Source: an uncultured Oscillospiraceae bacterium (GTDB lineage Bacteria > Bacillota > Clostridia > Oscillospirales > Oscillospiraceae). From it: 45,044 nt of DNA. Under the pieces are notes generated by a model. It searched no databases, was not told the origin of the DNA, and saw nothing but the letters and a program-made list of their open reading frames with translations. The stretch lies in the NCBI GenBank assembly GCA_904395905.1, contig CAJFNZ010000022.1:1-45044 (forward strand). Direction: 5' to 3'. Every line of letters starts with the position of its first letter. Position 1 is the first letter of the stretch. Shown here in pieces: positions 1 through 10,253 of the stretch. Both the position numbers and the translations under genes were made by a program.

Positions 1-659
1 AAGATGAAGTTGCCGGGGGTGATTTCGTTGCGGAAGCTCTTGCCAATCTGGCCGATGCCGAAGGGCAGCTTCCGCCGGGTGGTCCGCTGGACGCTGACGA
101 AGTTCGTGAAGATGCCCTGGGCCGTCTCGGGGCGCAGGTAGACGGTGTTTTTGGCGTCCTCCGTCACGCCCTGGAAGGTCTTGAACATCAGGTTGAACTG
201 CCGGATGTCGGTGAAATTGTGCTTGCCGCAGGTGGGGCAGGGGATGTTGTGCTCCTCGACGAAGGCCTTCATCTCCGGCTGCGTGAAGGCGTCGATGGGC
301 TTTTCCAGGGTGACGCCGTTCTCGGCGCACCAGTCCTCGATGAGCTTGTCGGCGCGGAAGCGCTCGTGACACTCGCGGCAGTCCATCAGCGGGTCGGAGA
401 AGCCGGCCAGATGGCCCGAGGCCACCCACGTCTGGGGGTTCATCAGGATGGCCGCGTCCAGGCCCACGTTGTAGGGGCTCTCCTGGACGAATTTCTTCCA
501 CCACGCCCGCTTGACGTTGTTCTTCAGCTCGACGCCCAGGGGGCCGTAGTCCCAGGTGTTGGCCAGGCCGCCGTAGATCTCCGAGCCGGGGAAGACAAAT
601 CCGCGCCCCTTGCAGAGGGCGACAATCTTGTCCATGGTTTTTTCGGTGTTTTTCAGCAT
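1..659 (-). CDS. glyS: Glycine--tRNA ligase, N-terminal part (runs off the left edge)
   Basis: Cytoplasmic class II aminoacyl-tRNA synthetase that charges tRNA-Gly; this is the single-chain type found in Firmicutes, archaea and eukaryotes. Reverse translation from the ATG reads [13 protein letters not shown], then [22 protein letters not shown], a hallmark of class II glycyl-tRNA synthetase. A zinc-binding-like insertion follows (CRECHERF, later CPTCGKHNF), then the motif 2 region [11 protein letters not shown] and [11 protein letters not shown] at the edge. About 219 of roughly 460 residues are present. The gene has its own promoter 40 nt upstream with perfect consensus hexamers. The reading frame is missing from the ORF track because it has no stop inside the window. 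Confidence 0.95.
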   Translation of the reverse strand, partial: MLKNTEKTMDKIVALCKGRGFVFPGSEIYGGLANTWDYGPLGVELKNNVKRAWWKKFVQESPYNVGLDAAILMNPQTWVASGHLAGFSDPLMDCRECHERFRADKLIEDWCAENGVTLEKPIDAFTQPEMKAFVEEHNIPCPTCGKHNFTDIRQFNLMFKTFQGVTEDAKNTVYLRPETAQGIFTNFVSVQRTTRRKLPFGIGQIGKSFRNEITPGNFI

Positions 660-698
660 AATAACGCCTCCGTGCATCGCCGTCGTATTCTCCCTTCA

Positions 699-726
699 AT
701 TATAGCGAAAAGCCCCCGCTTGTCAA
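699..726 (-). promoter_or_regulatory. Promoter of glyS
   Basis: On the minus strand TTGACA (726-721) and TATAAT (704-699) are separated by 16 nt, both perfect sigma-A hexamers. The start codon of glyS lies 40 nt downstream. No T-box leader fits in this short gap. Confidence 0.85.
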
Positions 727-814
727 CCAAAGGAAGGGAAACGCGCCGGTTTTTTCAGGCCGCAGCCCCGCCTCCGCCGATTTCCCTTCCGTTTTCGGGA
801 AATCCGTGGTATAT

Positions 815-843
815 TTGTTCACACGTTTGTGGTAAAGTATCCT
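815..843 (+). promoter_or_regulatory. Candidate promoter of the DUF3810 gene
   Basis: TTGTTC (815-820) and TATCCT (838-843) are spaced by 17 nt, 50 nt upstream of the ATG. Both hexamers are moderate matches to sigma-A consensus. Confidence 0.45.
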
Positions 844-892
844 AGGCCCGCCCGTCCGGGCAATCTGTACGCTGCGCAAAGGAGCCCCGCCC

Positions 893-1966
893 ATGAAAAC
901 CATTTCCCGCGCCATCCTCTCCGCCATCCTCCTGGTGCTGACCGGCCTGCTGGTGGCCGCCGCCAAGGCCATGCCGGAGGCGATTTTTACGGAGTTCTAT
1001 CCGGAATTCTCCAACGGCGTCCTGTCGTTTTTGGCCGCTGTCACCTCCCCGCTGCCCTTCGCCCTGTGGGAGGTGCTGGCGCTGCTGCTGATTCTCTGGG
1101 CCGTCTACACGCTGATTCGCTGCTTCCGGCGGGGGCGGGGGTTCGTCTGCTGGCTGGCGGGGCTGCTGCTGGCCTTCAGCGCCGGTCTCCTGGCCTTTGT
1201 GGCCCTCTGGGGCCTGGGGCACTTCGGCCCCACCGTGGGGGAGCGCATGGGCCTGGAGACGCGGCCCTACTCGACCGAGGAGCTGTACGCCGCCGCCGTC
1301 CACTACACCGACCAGGCCAACCTCTACGCCGCCCAGGTGGAGCGGGACGCGGACGGCGTGGCCGTCTTCCCGTCCTTCTCCCAGCTGGCCCGGGAGGCCC
1401 CCGAGGCCTGCGCCGCGCTGCCGGCCCTGTGGGGTTCGGACCTGGAGGTCTCCGACGCCCGGGTCAAGCGGCTGACGGCCTGGCCCCTCTACTCCTACGC
1501 CGGCGTCACGGGCATCTTCGTCCCCCTCACCGGCGAGAGCAGCGTCAATCCCGACACCTTCGCCGCCTCGCTGCCCTTCACGATGTGCCACGAGGTGGCC
1601 CACCGCCTGGGCTTCCCGGCCGAGGACGACGCCAACTTCTGCGCGTACCTGGCCTGTTCGTCCAGCGACTCCCTGGCCTTCCGGTACTCCGGGGCCTATT
1701 CGGCGTTCATCTACTGCTACAACGCCCTGCACGAGACGAACCGCGACCTGGCGGCGGAGATCTGGGCCCTGGCCTCGGAGGAGCTGAAGGCCGACTGCAA
1801 TGCCGCCAACGCCCACTACGCCCAGTACGAGGGCGCCGTCCAGGACGCGGCCCAGCAGGTCAACGACGCCTATCTGAAGGCCTTCGACCAGGAGGACGGC
1901 GTCCAGTCCTACGGGGCCGTGGCCGACTACCTGATTGCCTGGTACCTGTCCGGCCGGGCCGTGTAA
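893..1966 (+). CDS. DUF3810 membrane protein with an HExxH metallopeptidase motif
   Basis: Membrane-anchored protein of the DUF3810 family; its substrate is unknown. Three hydrophobic segments fill roughly residues 6-25, 58-78 and 84-108, followed by a soluble domain with MCHEVAHRLGF. H233 and H237 form an HExxH zinc site, and downstream acidic residues (EDDANFCAY) could supply the third ligand, as in gluzincin-like peptidases. The 357-residue length is typical. The ATG follows AAAGGAG by 8 nt. It is monocistronic, ending at a strong hairpin shared with the convergent leuD. Peptidase activity is inferred from the motif only. Confidence 0.8.
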   Translation: MKTISRAILSAILLVLTGLLVAAAKAMPEAIFTEFYPEFSNGVLSFLAAVTSPLPFALWEVLALLLILWAVYTLIRCFRRGRGFVCWLAGLLLAFSAGLLAFVALWGLGHFGPTVGERMGLETRPYSTEELYAAAVHYTDQANLYAAQVERDADGVAVFPSFSQLAREAPEACAALPALWGSDLEVSDARVKRLTAWPLYSYAGVTGIFVPLTGESSVNPDTFAASLPFTMCHEVAHRLGFPAEDDANFCAYLACSSSDSLAFRYSGAYSAFIYCYNALHETNRDLAAEIWALASEELKADCNAANAHYAQYEGAVQDAAQQVNDAYLKAFDQEDGVQSYGAVADYLIAWYLSGRAV

Positions 1967-1982
1967 TCCCAAATACAGCAAC

Positions 1983-2016
1983 AAGGGGAGCCCCGCGGGG
2001 CTCCCCTTTGTTTGTT
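1983..2016. terminator. Bidirectional terminator between DUF3810 gene and leuD
   Basis: A perfect 26-nt palindrome (AAGGGGAGCCCCG and its complement) is followed by TGTTTGTTT on the plus strand. It separates two convergent genes, so it probably serves both. Confidence 0.85.
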
Positions 2017-2519
2017 TACTTCTGCGCCCGGCGCTGGCGGAACAGCGGCTTGATGCCGCCGGCCTCCAGAATCGAGAGGGCGTAGTCGCCGATGGGCTCC
2101 CCCTGGAGGACGAGCCCCTTGGCCGGGCACGCCACCCGCCCCGTGGCGATGTCCACCTCCAGCACGTCGCCGGTCTCCGTCTGCCGGCTGAGCCCCGGGC
2201 AGACCAGCAGCGGCAGGCCCAGGTTGATGCAGTTGCGGTAGAAGATCCGCGCGAAGCTGTCGGCCACCACCACCGACGCCCCCATGTTCAAAAGGGCAAT
2301 CGCGGCGTGCTCCCGCGAGGAGCCGCAGCCGAAGTTCGTGCCGCCCACCACGATGCCGCCCTTGGGAAAGCGCGCGGCGATGTCCTCGCTGACGCCCGCC
2401 AGGCAGCGGGCGCCGATTTCCGCCGGGTCCACCAGCTCCAGGAAGCGCCCGGGGTAGATCTGGTCCGTGTCGATGTTGTTGCCCAGCACCAGGGCCGGGC
2501 CGGTCAGGTTCGTTTTCAT
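2016..2519 (-). CDS. leuD: 3-isopropylmalate dehydratase small subunit
   Basis: Small (swivel-domain) subunit of isopropylmalate isomerase, which converts 2- to 3-isopropylmalate in leucine synthesis. The 167-residue length fits the short bacterial/archaeal-type LeuD. It shows [13 protein letters not shown] near the N terminus, the conserved [10 protein letters not shown] motif and the family-typical [18 protein letters not shown]. Its ATG lies one base after the leuC stop, so the two are translationally coupled. A related homoaconitase or dimethylmalate dehydratase small subunit cannot be excluded by sequence alone, since no other leu genes are in the window. Confidence 0.92.
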   Translation of the reverse strand: MKTNLTGPALVLGNNIDTDQIYPGRFLELVDPAEIGARCLAGVSEDIAARFPKGGIVVGGTNFGCGSSREHAAIALLNMGASVVVADSFARIFYRNCINLGLPLLVCPGLSRQTETGDVLEVDIATGRVACPAKGLVLQGEPIGDYALSILEAGGIKPLFRQRRAQK

Positions 2520-2520
2520 C

Positions 2521-3783
2521 TCACTCCGCCTCCTCCCAGAATTCGCAGGGGCTCGTCAGGTAGCCCGTCAGGGCGCTGGCCGCCACGGTGGCCGGGCTGG
2601 CCAGATAGAGCTTGGATCCCCGGTGCCCCATCCGCCCGGGGAAGTTGCGGTTCGAGGCCGTGACGCAGACCTCCCCCTCGGCCAGCACGCCCTCGTGGGC
2701 GCTGAGGCAGGGGCCGCAGCCGGGGGTGGAGACGGTCGCCCCGGCGTCCAGGAGCGTCGCCAGGACGCCGCTGTCCATACACGCCCGCAATACCTCCGAC
2801 GAGGCCGGTATCACCAGGAGCCGGACGCCGGGGGCTATTTTTTTGCCCCGGAGGATCCGCGCCGCCGCCTGGAAGTCCTCCAGCCGCCCGCCGGTGCAGG
2901 TGCCAATCAGGCACTGGTTGACCGCCACGGTCCCGGCCTCGGCCAGGGGGATGACGTTGTCCACGCTGCTGGGCGCGGCCACCTGGGGCTCGAGGCCCTC
3001 CACGTCGAAGTGGTAGCTGGCCTTGTAGACGTACCCCGGGTCGGTGTACTGCACCTGGTACGGCCGGGCGGCCCGCCGCTCGATGTAGGCCAGCACCTCG
3101 TCGTTGGGCTGGATGTAGGCCGTCTTGGCCCCCATCTCCACGGCCATGTTGCACAGGACCATCCGCCCGGCGACGCCGAGCTGCTCGACGTAGCTGCCGG
3201 TGAAGTCCACCGCCTGGTAGACCGCGCCGTCGGCGCGCATCTTGCCCAGGACGAAGAGGATGACGTCCTTGGGCAGCACGCCCGGCCGCGGCGTGCCGTC
3301 GATGCGCAGCTCGACAATCTCCGGCACGCGGAACCACAGCTCGCCGCTGATGAGGAGCGTCGCCATGTCCGTCGCGCCCACGCCGGTGCCCATCGCGCCG
3401 AAGGCGCCGTGGGTGGTGGTATGGGAGTCGGTGGCCACCAGGATGTCGCCGGGACAGACGAGGCCGTTTTCCGCCAGCACCTGGTGGCAGACGCCGGCGT
3501 TGACGTCGAAGTGGTACCGGAGCTGCTGCTCCCGGACGAATTCCCGCATCTCCTTGTGGATCTGGGCGGAGCGGATGGTGGGGGCCGGCGCGTAGTGGTC
3601 GAAGACGAAGGCCACCCGCTCCCGGTCCCAGACCCGCTCGCCGTCCATCTCCCGGAAGGAGACGAGGGTCTGGAGGTACAGGTCGTTGATTTCGGCAAAG
3701 TCCACCCGGGCCGTGACAATCTCGCCGGCCTGGACCGACGGCCGGCCGCAGTGCCCGGCCAGGATTTTTTCAATCGCGTGCAT
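2521..3783 (-). CDS. leuC: 3-isopropylmalate dehydratase large subunit
   Basis: Large, [4Fe-4S]-binding subunit of the aconitase superfamily partner of LeuD. The iron-sulfur ligands are visible as C296 (IGTCTGGR), C356 and C359 (GCGPCLS). [24 protein letters not shown] is the substrate-binding signature. At 420 residues it is the short LeuC2/HACN type, which often has homoaconitase relatives. The ATG at 3783 follows GAGAGGTGG. The operon leuC-leuD has its own promoter 30-60 nt upstream and ends at the palindrome next to the DUF3810 gene. Confidence 0.94.
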   Translation of the reverse strand: MHAIEKILAGHCGRPSVQAGEIVTARVDFAEINDLYLQTLVSFREMDGERVWDRERVAFVFDHYAPAPTIRSAQIHKEMREFVREQQLRYHFDVNAGVCHQVLAENGLVCPGDILVATDSHTTTHGAFGAMGTGVGATDMATLLISGELWFRVPEIVELRIDGTPRPGVLPKDVILFVLGKMRADGAVYQAVDFTGSYVEQLGVAGRMVLCNMAVEMGAKTAYIQPNDEVLAYIERRAARPYQVQYTDPGYVYKASYHFDVEGLEPQVAAPSSVDNVIPLAEAGTVAVNQCLIGTCTGGRLEDFQAAARILRGKKIAPGVRLLVIPASSEVLRACMDSGVLATLLDAGATVSTPGCGPCLSAHEGVLAEGEVCVTASNRNFPGRMGHRGSKLYLASPATVAASALTGYLTSPCEFWEEAE

Positions 3784-3814
3784 GGCGCGCCACCTCTCTC
3801 GTTAGGGTAGGTCC

Positions 3815-3843
3815 ATCATACCGCCGGAAGCCAGCGGCGTCAA
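3815..3843 (-). promoter_or_regulatory. Promoter of leuCD
   Basis: Minus strand TTGACG (3843-3838), 17-nt spacer, TATGAT (3820-3815), a good sigma-A match 32 nt upstream of the leuC ATG. Confidence 0.8.
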
Positions 3844-3880
3844 TGGGAGAATCAAAACGGGAAAATTCAGAAGTCAAACC

Positions 3881-3946
3881 CAATGGAAAACACAAAAAAC
3901 GCGCTTTGAAAATCCATTGAGGCCCCAAAGCGGCCGATGCTATAAT
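3881..3946 (+). promoter_or_regulatory. Promoter of the yesL-like/ABC operon with a flanking inverted repeat
   Basis: TTGAGG (3917-3922), 18-nt spacer and a perfect TATAAT (3941-3946) precede the yesL-like gene. The inverted repeat CAATGGA (3881-3887) / TCCATTG (3913-3919) runs into the -35 and could be an operator. The repeat function is inferred. Confidence 0.65.
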
Positions 3947-3992
3947 GGGGCAACGCTTCCAGGCGGGGCTTCCGCCGGAGGGGAGGTGCGGC

Positions 3993-4652
3993 GTGTTTCA
4001 GCAGTTTTTCCGGCCGGACGGGAAATTTTTCGTCCTGGGCTCCAAGGCGGGCGACCTCATCGCGGCCAGCGTGCTGTGGCTGGTGACGAGCCTGCCGCTC
4101 ATCACCGTCGGGCCGGCCACGACGGCCCTGTACTACGTGGTGCTCCACTCGGTCCGGGAGGACCGGGAGGGCGTCTGGCGGGCCTACTTCCGGATGTTCC
4201 GGCGGGAGTTCCGCCAGAGCATGGCGCTGATGCTCCTCTACACGGCCTGGGCCGCGGCGTGCTTCCTGGCCGGCCACCTCTACCAGAGCGCCGGCGGGGA
4301 CCCCGACTCCCTGGCCGCCTGGCTGCTGCGGGCGTTGCTGCTGCCGGCGCTGCTGTCCATGCCCTATGGCTTCGCCATGATTGCCCGGTTTGAAAACTCC
4401 CTCGGGCGCTGCGTCCTGCTGTCGCTGTATCTGGCCTTCCGGCACCCGGCCGCCTCGCTGGCGCTGGCGGCGCTGCTGGCCGCCGGCGCGTTCCTGGTCT
4501 ATTTGCAGCTGACCCTGGCGGTGTTCCTGCCGGGCGCCGTGTGCCTGGCCATGTCCTTTCTCCTGGAGCGTGTGTTCCGGCAGCATATGCCGGATCCGCC
4601 GGCGCTGGGGGAAACGCCGGAATCTTCAATGGAAAATGGGGGATTGAGATGA
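3993..4652 (+). CDS. YesL-like DUF624 membrane protein
   Basis: Integral membrane protein of the DUF624/YesL family, usually encoded beside carbohydrate ABC importers; its precise role is not established. The chosen GTG start lies 6 nt after GGAGG; the upstream extension in the ORF track lacks a ribosome-binding site. The 219-residue product has hydrophobic segments around residues 20-45, 85-105, 120-140 and 155-190, and begins FFRPDGKFFVLGSKAGDLI, typical of the family. Its TGA overlaps the ATG of the sugar permease (ATGA), so the two are coupled and the protein likely supports that transporter. Confidence 0.88.
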   Translation: MFQQFFRPDGKFFVLGSKAGDLIAASVLWLVTSLPLITVGPATTALYYVVLHSVREDREGVWRAYFRMFRREFRQSMALMLLYTAWAAACFLAGHLYQSAGGDPDSLAAWLLRALLLPALLSMPYGFAMIARFENSLGRCVLLSLYLAFRHPAASLALAALLAAGAFLVYLQLTLAVFLPGAVCLAMSFLLERVFRQHMPDPPALGETPESSMENGGLR

Positions 4653-5610
4653 CCAAACGACCGTCCAACAAGAATCTGACCACCAAGCCCTACTCCTACT
4701 GGCTCATGACGCCGGGGCTGGCGATTTACATCGTCATCTTCGCGATTCCCACCCTGGCGTCGTTCTACTTCGCGCTGACCCGGTGGGACCTCATCAACGC
4801 CGAGTTCATCGGCCTGGAGAACTTCAAGACCTTCTTCACCCAGCGCAACACCAGCATTGCCCTGGGGCACACCTTCATCTATGCCTTCGGCACGAGCCTC
4901 TCCAAGGTGGTCTTCGCGCTGCTGATTGCCGTGGGCCTGAGCAGCAAGTACGTCCGCAGCCGCACGTACCTCAAGAGCCTGGTCTACTTCCCGACGATGC
5001 TCAGCGCCGTGGCCGTGGGCATCACCTTCACGGCCCTGATGCACCCGACCACCGGCCTCTTCAACCAGGTGCTGCGCCTGTTCGGCTCCGACGGCGTCAA
5101 GTGGCTCACCGACAGCGACATCGCCCTCTACTCCGTGATGTTCGTGGACTTCTGGAAGGGCGTCGGCACCTCCACGGTCATCTATCTGGCCGGCCTGGGC
5201 GCCATCCCCAAGGACTACTATGAGGCGGCCGACCTGGACGGCGCCGGGCCGATTCAGCGGTTCTTCCGCGTGACGCTGCCGCTGATGGTGCCCTCCATCA
5301 ACTCCGTGCTGACCCTCTCCCTCATCGGCGGCCTGAAGAGCTACGAGCTGCTCTGGACCATGACCGAGGGCGGCCCCGGCTACTCCACGGAGATCCTCGG
5401 CACCGTCACCTACAAGCTCTTCGCCCACGGCAACTATTTCACGGCCCCGCCGCTCTCCACCTTCGCAGCGGCGGCGGACGAGGCAAAAGGAGGATGCAAA
5501 CACCCGCAGGGCCTGCGGTGCGGCAGTGTGGAGACCTGCCGTAAGGCGGACGGCCGTCCGGCCGCCGCGAGGCCGGCGAACGCGGAGGCGCGCCGGTCAG
5601 GGCCGATGCT

Positions 5611-5629
<19 letters not shown>
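4649..5629 (+). pseudogene. Sugar ABC transporter permease (MalF/UgpA type), C terminus lost
   Basis: First permease of a CUT1 carbohydrate importer. Family sequence runs from MTKRPSNKN through the EAA loop (YYEAADLDGAGPIQRFFRVTLPLM, about residues 190-213) to KLFAHGNY near residue 264. It then changes abruptly into FTAPPLSTFAAAADEAKGG and a low-complexity tail with no family character. The last transmembrane helix is therefore missing. The second permease and the solute-binding protein, expected next to it, are absent. The simplest reading is a deletion whose left end is near 5440. A functional importer from this locus is unlikely unless the missing parts are encoded elsewhere. Confidence 0.82.
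5446..5610 (+). other. Unexplained junction segment between permease remnant and ATPase
   Basis: The 165 nt hold a good ribosome-binding sequence (AAAAGGAGG at about 5486) that is not placed in front of the ATPase ATG, which lies more than 110 nt further on. Between them are GC-rich inverted repeats, for example CGGCAG/CTGCCG and GGACGGCCGTCC. It reads as if a natural RBS-to-ATG spacing was split by an inserted or rearranged segment. No protein homology is recognisable. Confidence 0.45.
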
Positions 5630-6822
<1,193 letters not shown>

Positions 6823-6862
6823 GCAGCCCCGTCGGCCGGCCTCCTCGGACTGCGCCCGAAAA

Positions 6863-6905
6863 AACGCTGCGGAACCCCGTCATTTCGGCGGGTTTCCGCA
6901 GCGTT
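6863..6905. terminator. Hairpin after the ABC operon
   Basis: AACGCTGCGGAA pairs with TTCCGCAGCGTT around an inner GC stem. The U-tract lies on the minus side (GTTTTTTC), and none follows on the plus strand, so termination of the plus-strand operon here is plausible but not certain. Confidence 0.55.
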
Positions 6906-7029
6906 CGCTCTGCGCCCACGGGCGCCGCCCGGGGGCGGGGCGCCGCTGCCCGCAGCGTATCCCCGCTCCCGGGGCATATCCGCGCCGCCGCGGCCATAGC
7001 CTGTACAAAACGGCTTGGGAGGCATGCGT

Positions 7030-9633
7030 ATGGACATTCTCACAACGGCGCCGGGGCGGCCGGGGCTCAGCCGCAGCGAGGTGGAGGCCTCCCGGCGGCA
7101 GCACGGCGCCAACCGCTTCACCGGGCGCCGCCGCCGGGGCTTCTGGCGGCAGTATCTCGACAGCTTCGCCGACCCCATCATCCGCATCCTGCTGGCCGCC
7201 CTGGTGCTGAACGTCCTGGTCTCCCTCCGGGAGGGCACCTGGGTGGAGCCCCTGGGCATCGCCGCGGCGGTGTTCCTCTCCACCTTCGTCTCCACCCTCT
7301 CGGAGTACGGCAGCGAGCGGGCCTTTGCCCGCCTCCAGCAGGAGGCCGACGCGCTCACCTGCCGGGTCCGCCGGCGGGAGGGGATCCGGGTGCTGCCCAT
7401 CGGCGAAGTGGTCGTGGGGGACCTGGTGCTGCTCCAGGCCGGGGAGAAAATCCCGGCCGACGGGCTGCTGATTTCCGGGAGCCTCCACGTGGACCAGTCG
7501 CCCCTGAACGGCGAGAGCGCCGAGGTGGAAAAGCGCCCGGCCGGCACGGCCGACCCGGTCCGCTGGTCGCCGGAGGGCCGGAACCTGCTCCTCCGCGGGG
7601 CCGTGGTCACCGGCGGCCAGGGGGTGCTGCTGGTCCGGCGGGTGGGCGACACCACCCTCTACGGCTCCCTGGCTCGGGAGCTCCAGGGCGGGTCCGTGGA
7701 GAGCCCCCTGAAAACCCGCCTGGCCGGCCTGGCCCGGTTCATCTCCCGCATGGGCTACACAGCCGCCGGGCTCATCGCCCTGGCCGACCTCTTCAACGCC
7801 CTGGTGCTGGACAACAACTTCCAGTGGGCCGCCATCCTCCAGCAGCTGCAGGATCCGGCGGCCCTGGCCCGGTGCGTGTTCCACGCGGTGCTGCTGGCCG
7901 TGGCCGTCGTGGTGGTGGCCGTGCCCGAGGGGCTGCCGATGATGATTACCGTGGTCCTCTCCTCCAACATGGCCCGGATGAAGCGGGACCGGGTGATGGT
8001 CCGCAAGATGGTGGGCATTGAGACGGCCGGGAGCCTCAACATCCTCTTCACCGACAAGACCGGCACCCTGACCACCGGGGCCATGGCGGCCGAGCAGCTG
8101 GCGCTGGCCGACGGCAGCACCTGCGCCCGGCTGGAGGAGGTGCGCTGCGACCTGCTCCGGCGGCGGCTGGCCCAGGTCTGCCGGGGCTGCAACGAGGCCG
8201 CCGAGGCCGGCGGCAACGCGACGGACCGGGCGGTCCTGGCCTTTGCCGGGAAGGAGGCCGGGGCCGTCCGCGCCGAGATGGTCCTGCCCTTTGACAGCGC
8301 CCGGAAGTTCGCCTGCGCCCGGCTGCCCGGCGAGGGGCTCCTGCTCTGCAAGGGCGCGCCGGAGGTGCTGCTGCCCCGCTGCACGGCGTATCTGGACGCC
8401 GCGGGCCGCCGCCGCGCCGGCGTGCCGGCGGCCGTGCGCCGGCAGCTGAAGGCCATGACCGGACGGGCGATGCGGGTGCTGCTGCTGGCCGCGGGCACCG
8501 GCGACCCGGAGACGGGGCCGCTGACGTTCCTGGGCCTGCTGGGGCTGCGGGACGGCCTGCGGCCCGGCGTCTCCGAGGCCGTGGCCCAGGTCCGGGGGGC
8601 CGGGATCCAAGTGGTGATGATAACCGGCGACAACCGGGAGACGGCCGTCGCCGTGGCCCGGGAGGCCGGCATCGTGACCGAAGCGGCGGACCTGGTGCTC
8701 ACCAGCGAGGAGCTGGGCCGCCTGTCCGACGCCCAGCTCCAGCGGCAGCTGCCGCAGCTGCGGGTGGTGGCCCGCGCCCTGCCGTCCGACAAGAGCCGCC
8801 TGATTCGCGCCGCCCAGGCGCAGAACCTGGTGGCCGGCATGACCGGCGACGGCGTCAACGACGCCCCGGCCCTGAAACAGGCCGACGTGGGCTTCGCCAT
8901 GGGCAGCGGCACGGAGGTGGCCAAGGAGGCCGGCGACATCGTCATCCTCGACGACAACTTCGCCTCCATCGCCCGGGCCGTCCGGTACGGGCGGACCATC
9001 TTCCAGAGCATCCGCAAATTCCTGATTTTCCAGCTGACCATGAACCTCTGCGCCGTGGGCGTGTCGCTGATTGCGCCGTTCATCGGCATCGACACGCCGG
9101 TGACCGTCACCCAGATGCTGTGGATCAACCTCATCATGGACACCCTGGGCGGCCTGGCCTTCGCCGGGGAGCCGCCGCTGGCCCGGTACATGGAGGAGCC
9201 GCCCAAGCGCCGCGACGAGCCGATTCTCACCCGCTCCATGGTGGGGCGGATCCTGGGGACCGGCGGATACACGGTCCTGCTCTGCACGGCCTTCCTGCGC
9301 CTGCCGTGGTTCCGGGACCGGTTCGGGTATCTGGACAACTACGTGGCGTACATGACGGCCTTTTTCACGCTGTTCATCTTCTGCGGCATCTGCAACGCCT
9401 TCAACGCCAGGACCCGGCGGCGGAACCTGCTGGCCAACCTGGGGCGGAATCCGGCCTTTGTGGGCATCTTCGCCGCGGTGTCGGCCATCCAGCTGCTGCT
9501 CGTCTTCTACGGCGGCGCGGTCTTCCGCACGACGCCGCTGCCCTGGCGGGACCTGCTCACCGTGCTGCTGCTGGCGGCCACGGTCATCCCCTTCGATTTG
9601 CTGCGCAAGGAGCTGCTCCGCCGCCGGGCGTAG
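7030..9633 (+). CDS. Calcium-translocating P-type ATPase (PMCA-like)
   Basis: Plasma-membrane cation pump of the P2 subfamily, predicted to export Ca2+. PLNGESAEVEK marks the actuator domain, VPEGLP at 298-303 the ion site in M4, D342KTGTLT the phosphorylated aspartate, MITGDN at about 530 and MTGDGVNDAPALKQADVG from 604 the hinge. M6 reads NLIMDTLGGLAFAGEPP, closest to PMCA pumps that carry one Ca2+ per cycle. The ATG at 7030 is preferred over the TTG at 7015 because GGGAGG lies 7 nt before it. About 867 residues, full length. It is monocistronic; a perfect 19-bp palindrome follows. Confidence 0.92.
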   Translation: MDILTTAPGRPGLSRSEVEASRRQHGANRFTGRRRRGFWRQYLDSFADPIIRILLAALVLNVLVSLREGTWVEPLGIAAAVFLSTFVSTLSEYGSERAFARLQQEADALTCRVRRREGIRVLPIGEVVVGDLVLLQAGEKIPADGLLISGSLHVDQSPLNGESAEVEKRPAGTADPVRWSPEGRNLLLRGAVVTGGQGVLLVRRVGDTTLYGSLARELQGGSVESPLKTRLAGLARFISRMGYTAAGLIALADLFNALVLDNNFQWAAILQQLQDPAALARCVFHAVLLAVAVVVVAVPEGLPMMITVVLSSNMARMKRDRVMVRKMVGIETAGSLNILFTDKTGTLTTGAMAAEQLALADGSTCARLEEVRCDLLRRRLAQVCRGCNEAAEAGGNATDRAVLAFAGKEAGAVRAEMVLPFDSARKFACARLPGEGLLLCKGAPEVLLPRCTAYLDAAGRRRAGVPAAVRRQLKAMTGRAMRVLLLAAGTGDPETGPLTFLGLLGLRDGLRPGVSEAVAQVRGAGIQVVMITGDNRETAVAVAREAGIVTEAADLVLTSEELGRLSDAQLQRQLPQLRVVARALPSDKSRLIRAAQAQNLVAGMTGDGVNDAPALKQADVGFAMGSGTEVAKEAGDIVILDDNFASIARAVRYGRTIFQSIRKFLIFQLTMNLCAVGVSLIAPFIGIDTPVTVTQMLWINLIMDTLGGLAFAGEPPLARYMEEPPKRRDEPILTRSMVGRILGTGGYTVLLCTAFLRLPWFRDRFGYLDNYVAYMTAFFTLFIFCGICNAFNARTRRRNLLANLGRNPAFVGIFAAVSAIQLLLVFYGGAVFRTTPLPWRDLLTVLLLAATVIPFDLLRKELLRRRA

Positions 9634-9651
9634 CGCACCCGGAAACCAATC

Positions 9652-9691
9652 CGGCGCCGGCCGCGGGTATCCATACCCGCGGCCGGCGCCG
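9652..9691. terminator. Perfect 19-bp inverted repeat between Ca2+-ATPase and ogt
   Basis: Arms 9652-9670 and 9673-9691 are exactly complementary with a 2-nt spacer and sit between convergent genes. There is no clear U-tract on the plus side and a weak one on the minus side. It is probably a shared terminator or transcript-end stabiliser. Confidence 0.7.
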
Positions 9692-9703
9692 CACACGCTG
9701 TTG

Positions 9704-10180
9704 TCACACGGCCCGCCGCTCCAGCTCCAGCAGGAACTGTTTGCGCGCCAGGCCGCCGGCGTAGCCGGTCAGCGCGCCGCCGCTGCCGACCACCCGATGG
9801 CAGGGAATCAGGATGGAGATGGGGTTGCGCCCCACCGCGCCGCCGACGGCCCGGGGCGAGGAGCCCAGCCGGGCAGCCAGGGCCGCGTACGTCGTCGTGG
9901 CGCCGTAGGGGATCTCTCCCAGCAGCGCCCAGACCTGCCTGCGGAACGGCGTCCCCTCCGGCGCCAGGGGCCAGCTGAAGGCCTCCGGCCGGCCGCCGGC
10001 AAAGTACGCCCGCAGCCAGTCCGCCAGGTCCCGCAGCACCGGGTCGGCTCCGGCAGCGACCGGCTGGCCTTCCGGCTGCCCGGCATACCGCTGCCCGTCC
10101 ATCCAGAGGGCGCGCAGGGCCCGGCCGTCGCTGACGGCCGTCAGCGGGCCGAGGGGGGAGTCCAGCAGCGCATAGACCAT
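9704..10180 (-). CDS. ogt: Methylated-DNA--[protein]-cysteine S-methyltransferase
   Basis: Suicide DNA-repair protein that moves the methyl group from O6-methylguanine onto its own cysteine. The acceptor is C127 in the ILIPCHRVVGSGG motif. Upstream residues GTPFRRQVWALLGEIPYGATTTYAALAARLG form the DNA-binding helix-turn-helix with its arginine finger, and YAGGLARKQFLLELE closes the domain. The 158-residue length fits stand-alone Ogt/MGMT. The ATG at 10180 lies 8 nt after AGGAGG; the in-frame GTG at 10189 would overlap that site. Confidence 0.94.
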   Translation of the reverse strand: MVYALLDSPLGPLTAVSDGRALRALWMDGQRYAGQPEGQPVAAGADPVLRDLADWLRAYFAGGRPEAFSWPLAPEGTPFRRQVWALLGEIPYGATTTYAALAARLGSSPRAVGGAVGRNPISILIPCHRVVGSGGALTGYAGGLARKQFLLELERRAV

Positions 10181-10203
10181 ATCCAGCACCTCCTACAACG
10201 GCA

Positions 10204-10237
10204 CAGGCCGGCGCAGAGCACGCTCTGCGCCGGCCTG
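10204..10237 (-). terminator. Hairpin after the rubrerythrin gene
   Basis: A 16-bp perfect stem (CAGGCCGGCGCAGAGC and its complement) with a 2-nt loop starts 17 nt after the rubrerythrin stop. The U-tract is poor. Confidence 0.65.
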
Positions 10238-10253
10238 CTGACAAGTTCGGGAA

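Noticed and set aside
6880-9696. 938-codon minus-strand ORF opposite the Ca2+-ATPase
   Set aside because: Low-complexity G/Q/H/R-rich translation, fully antisense to a gene with all P-type ATPase motifs; a typical shadow in high-GC DNA.
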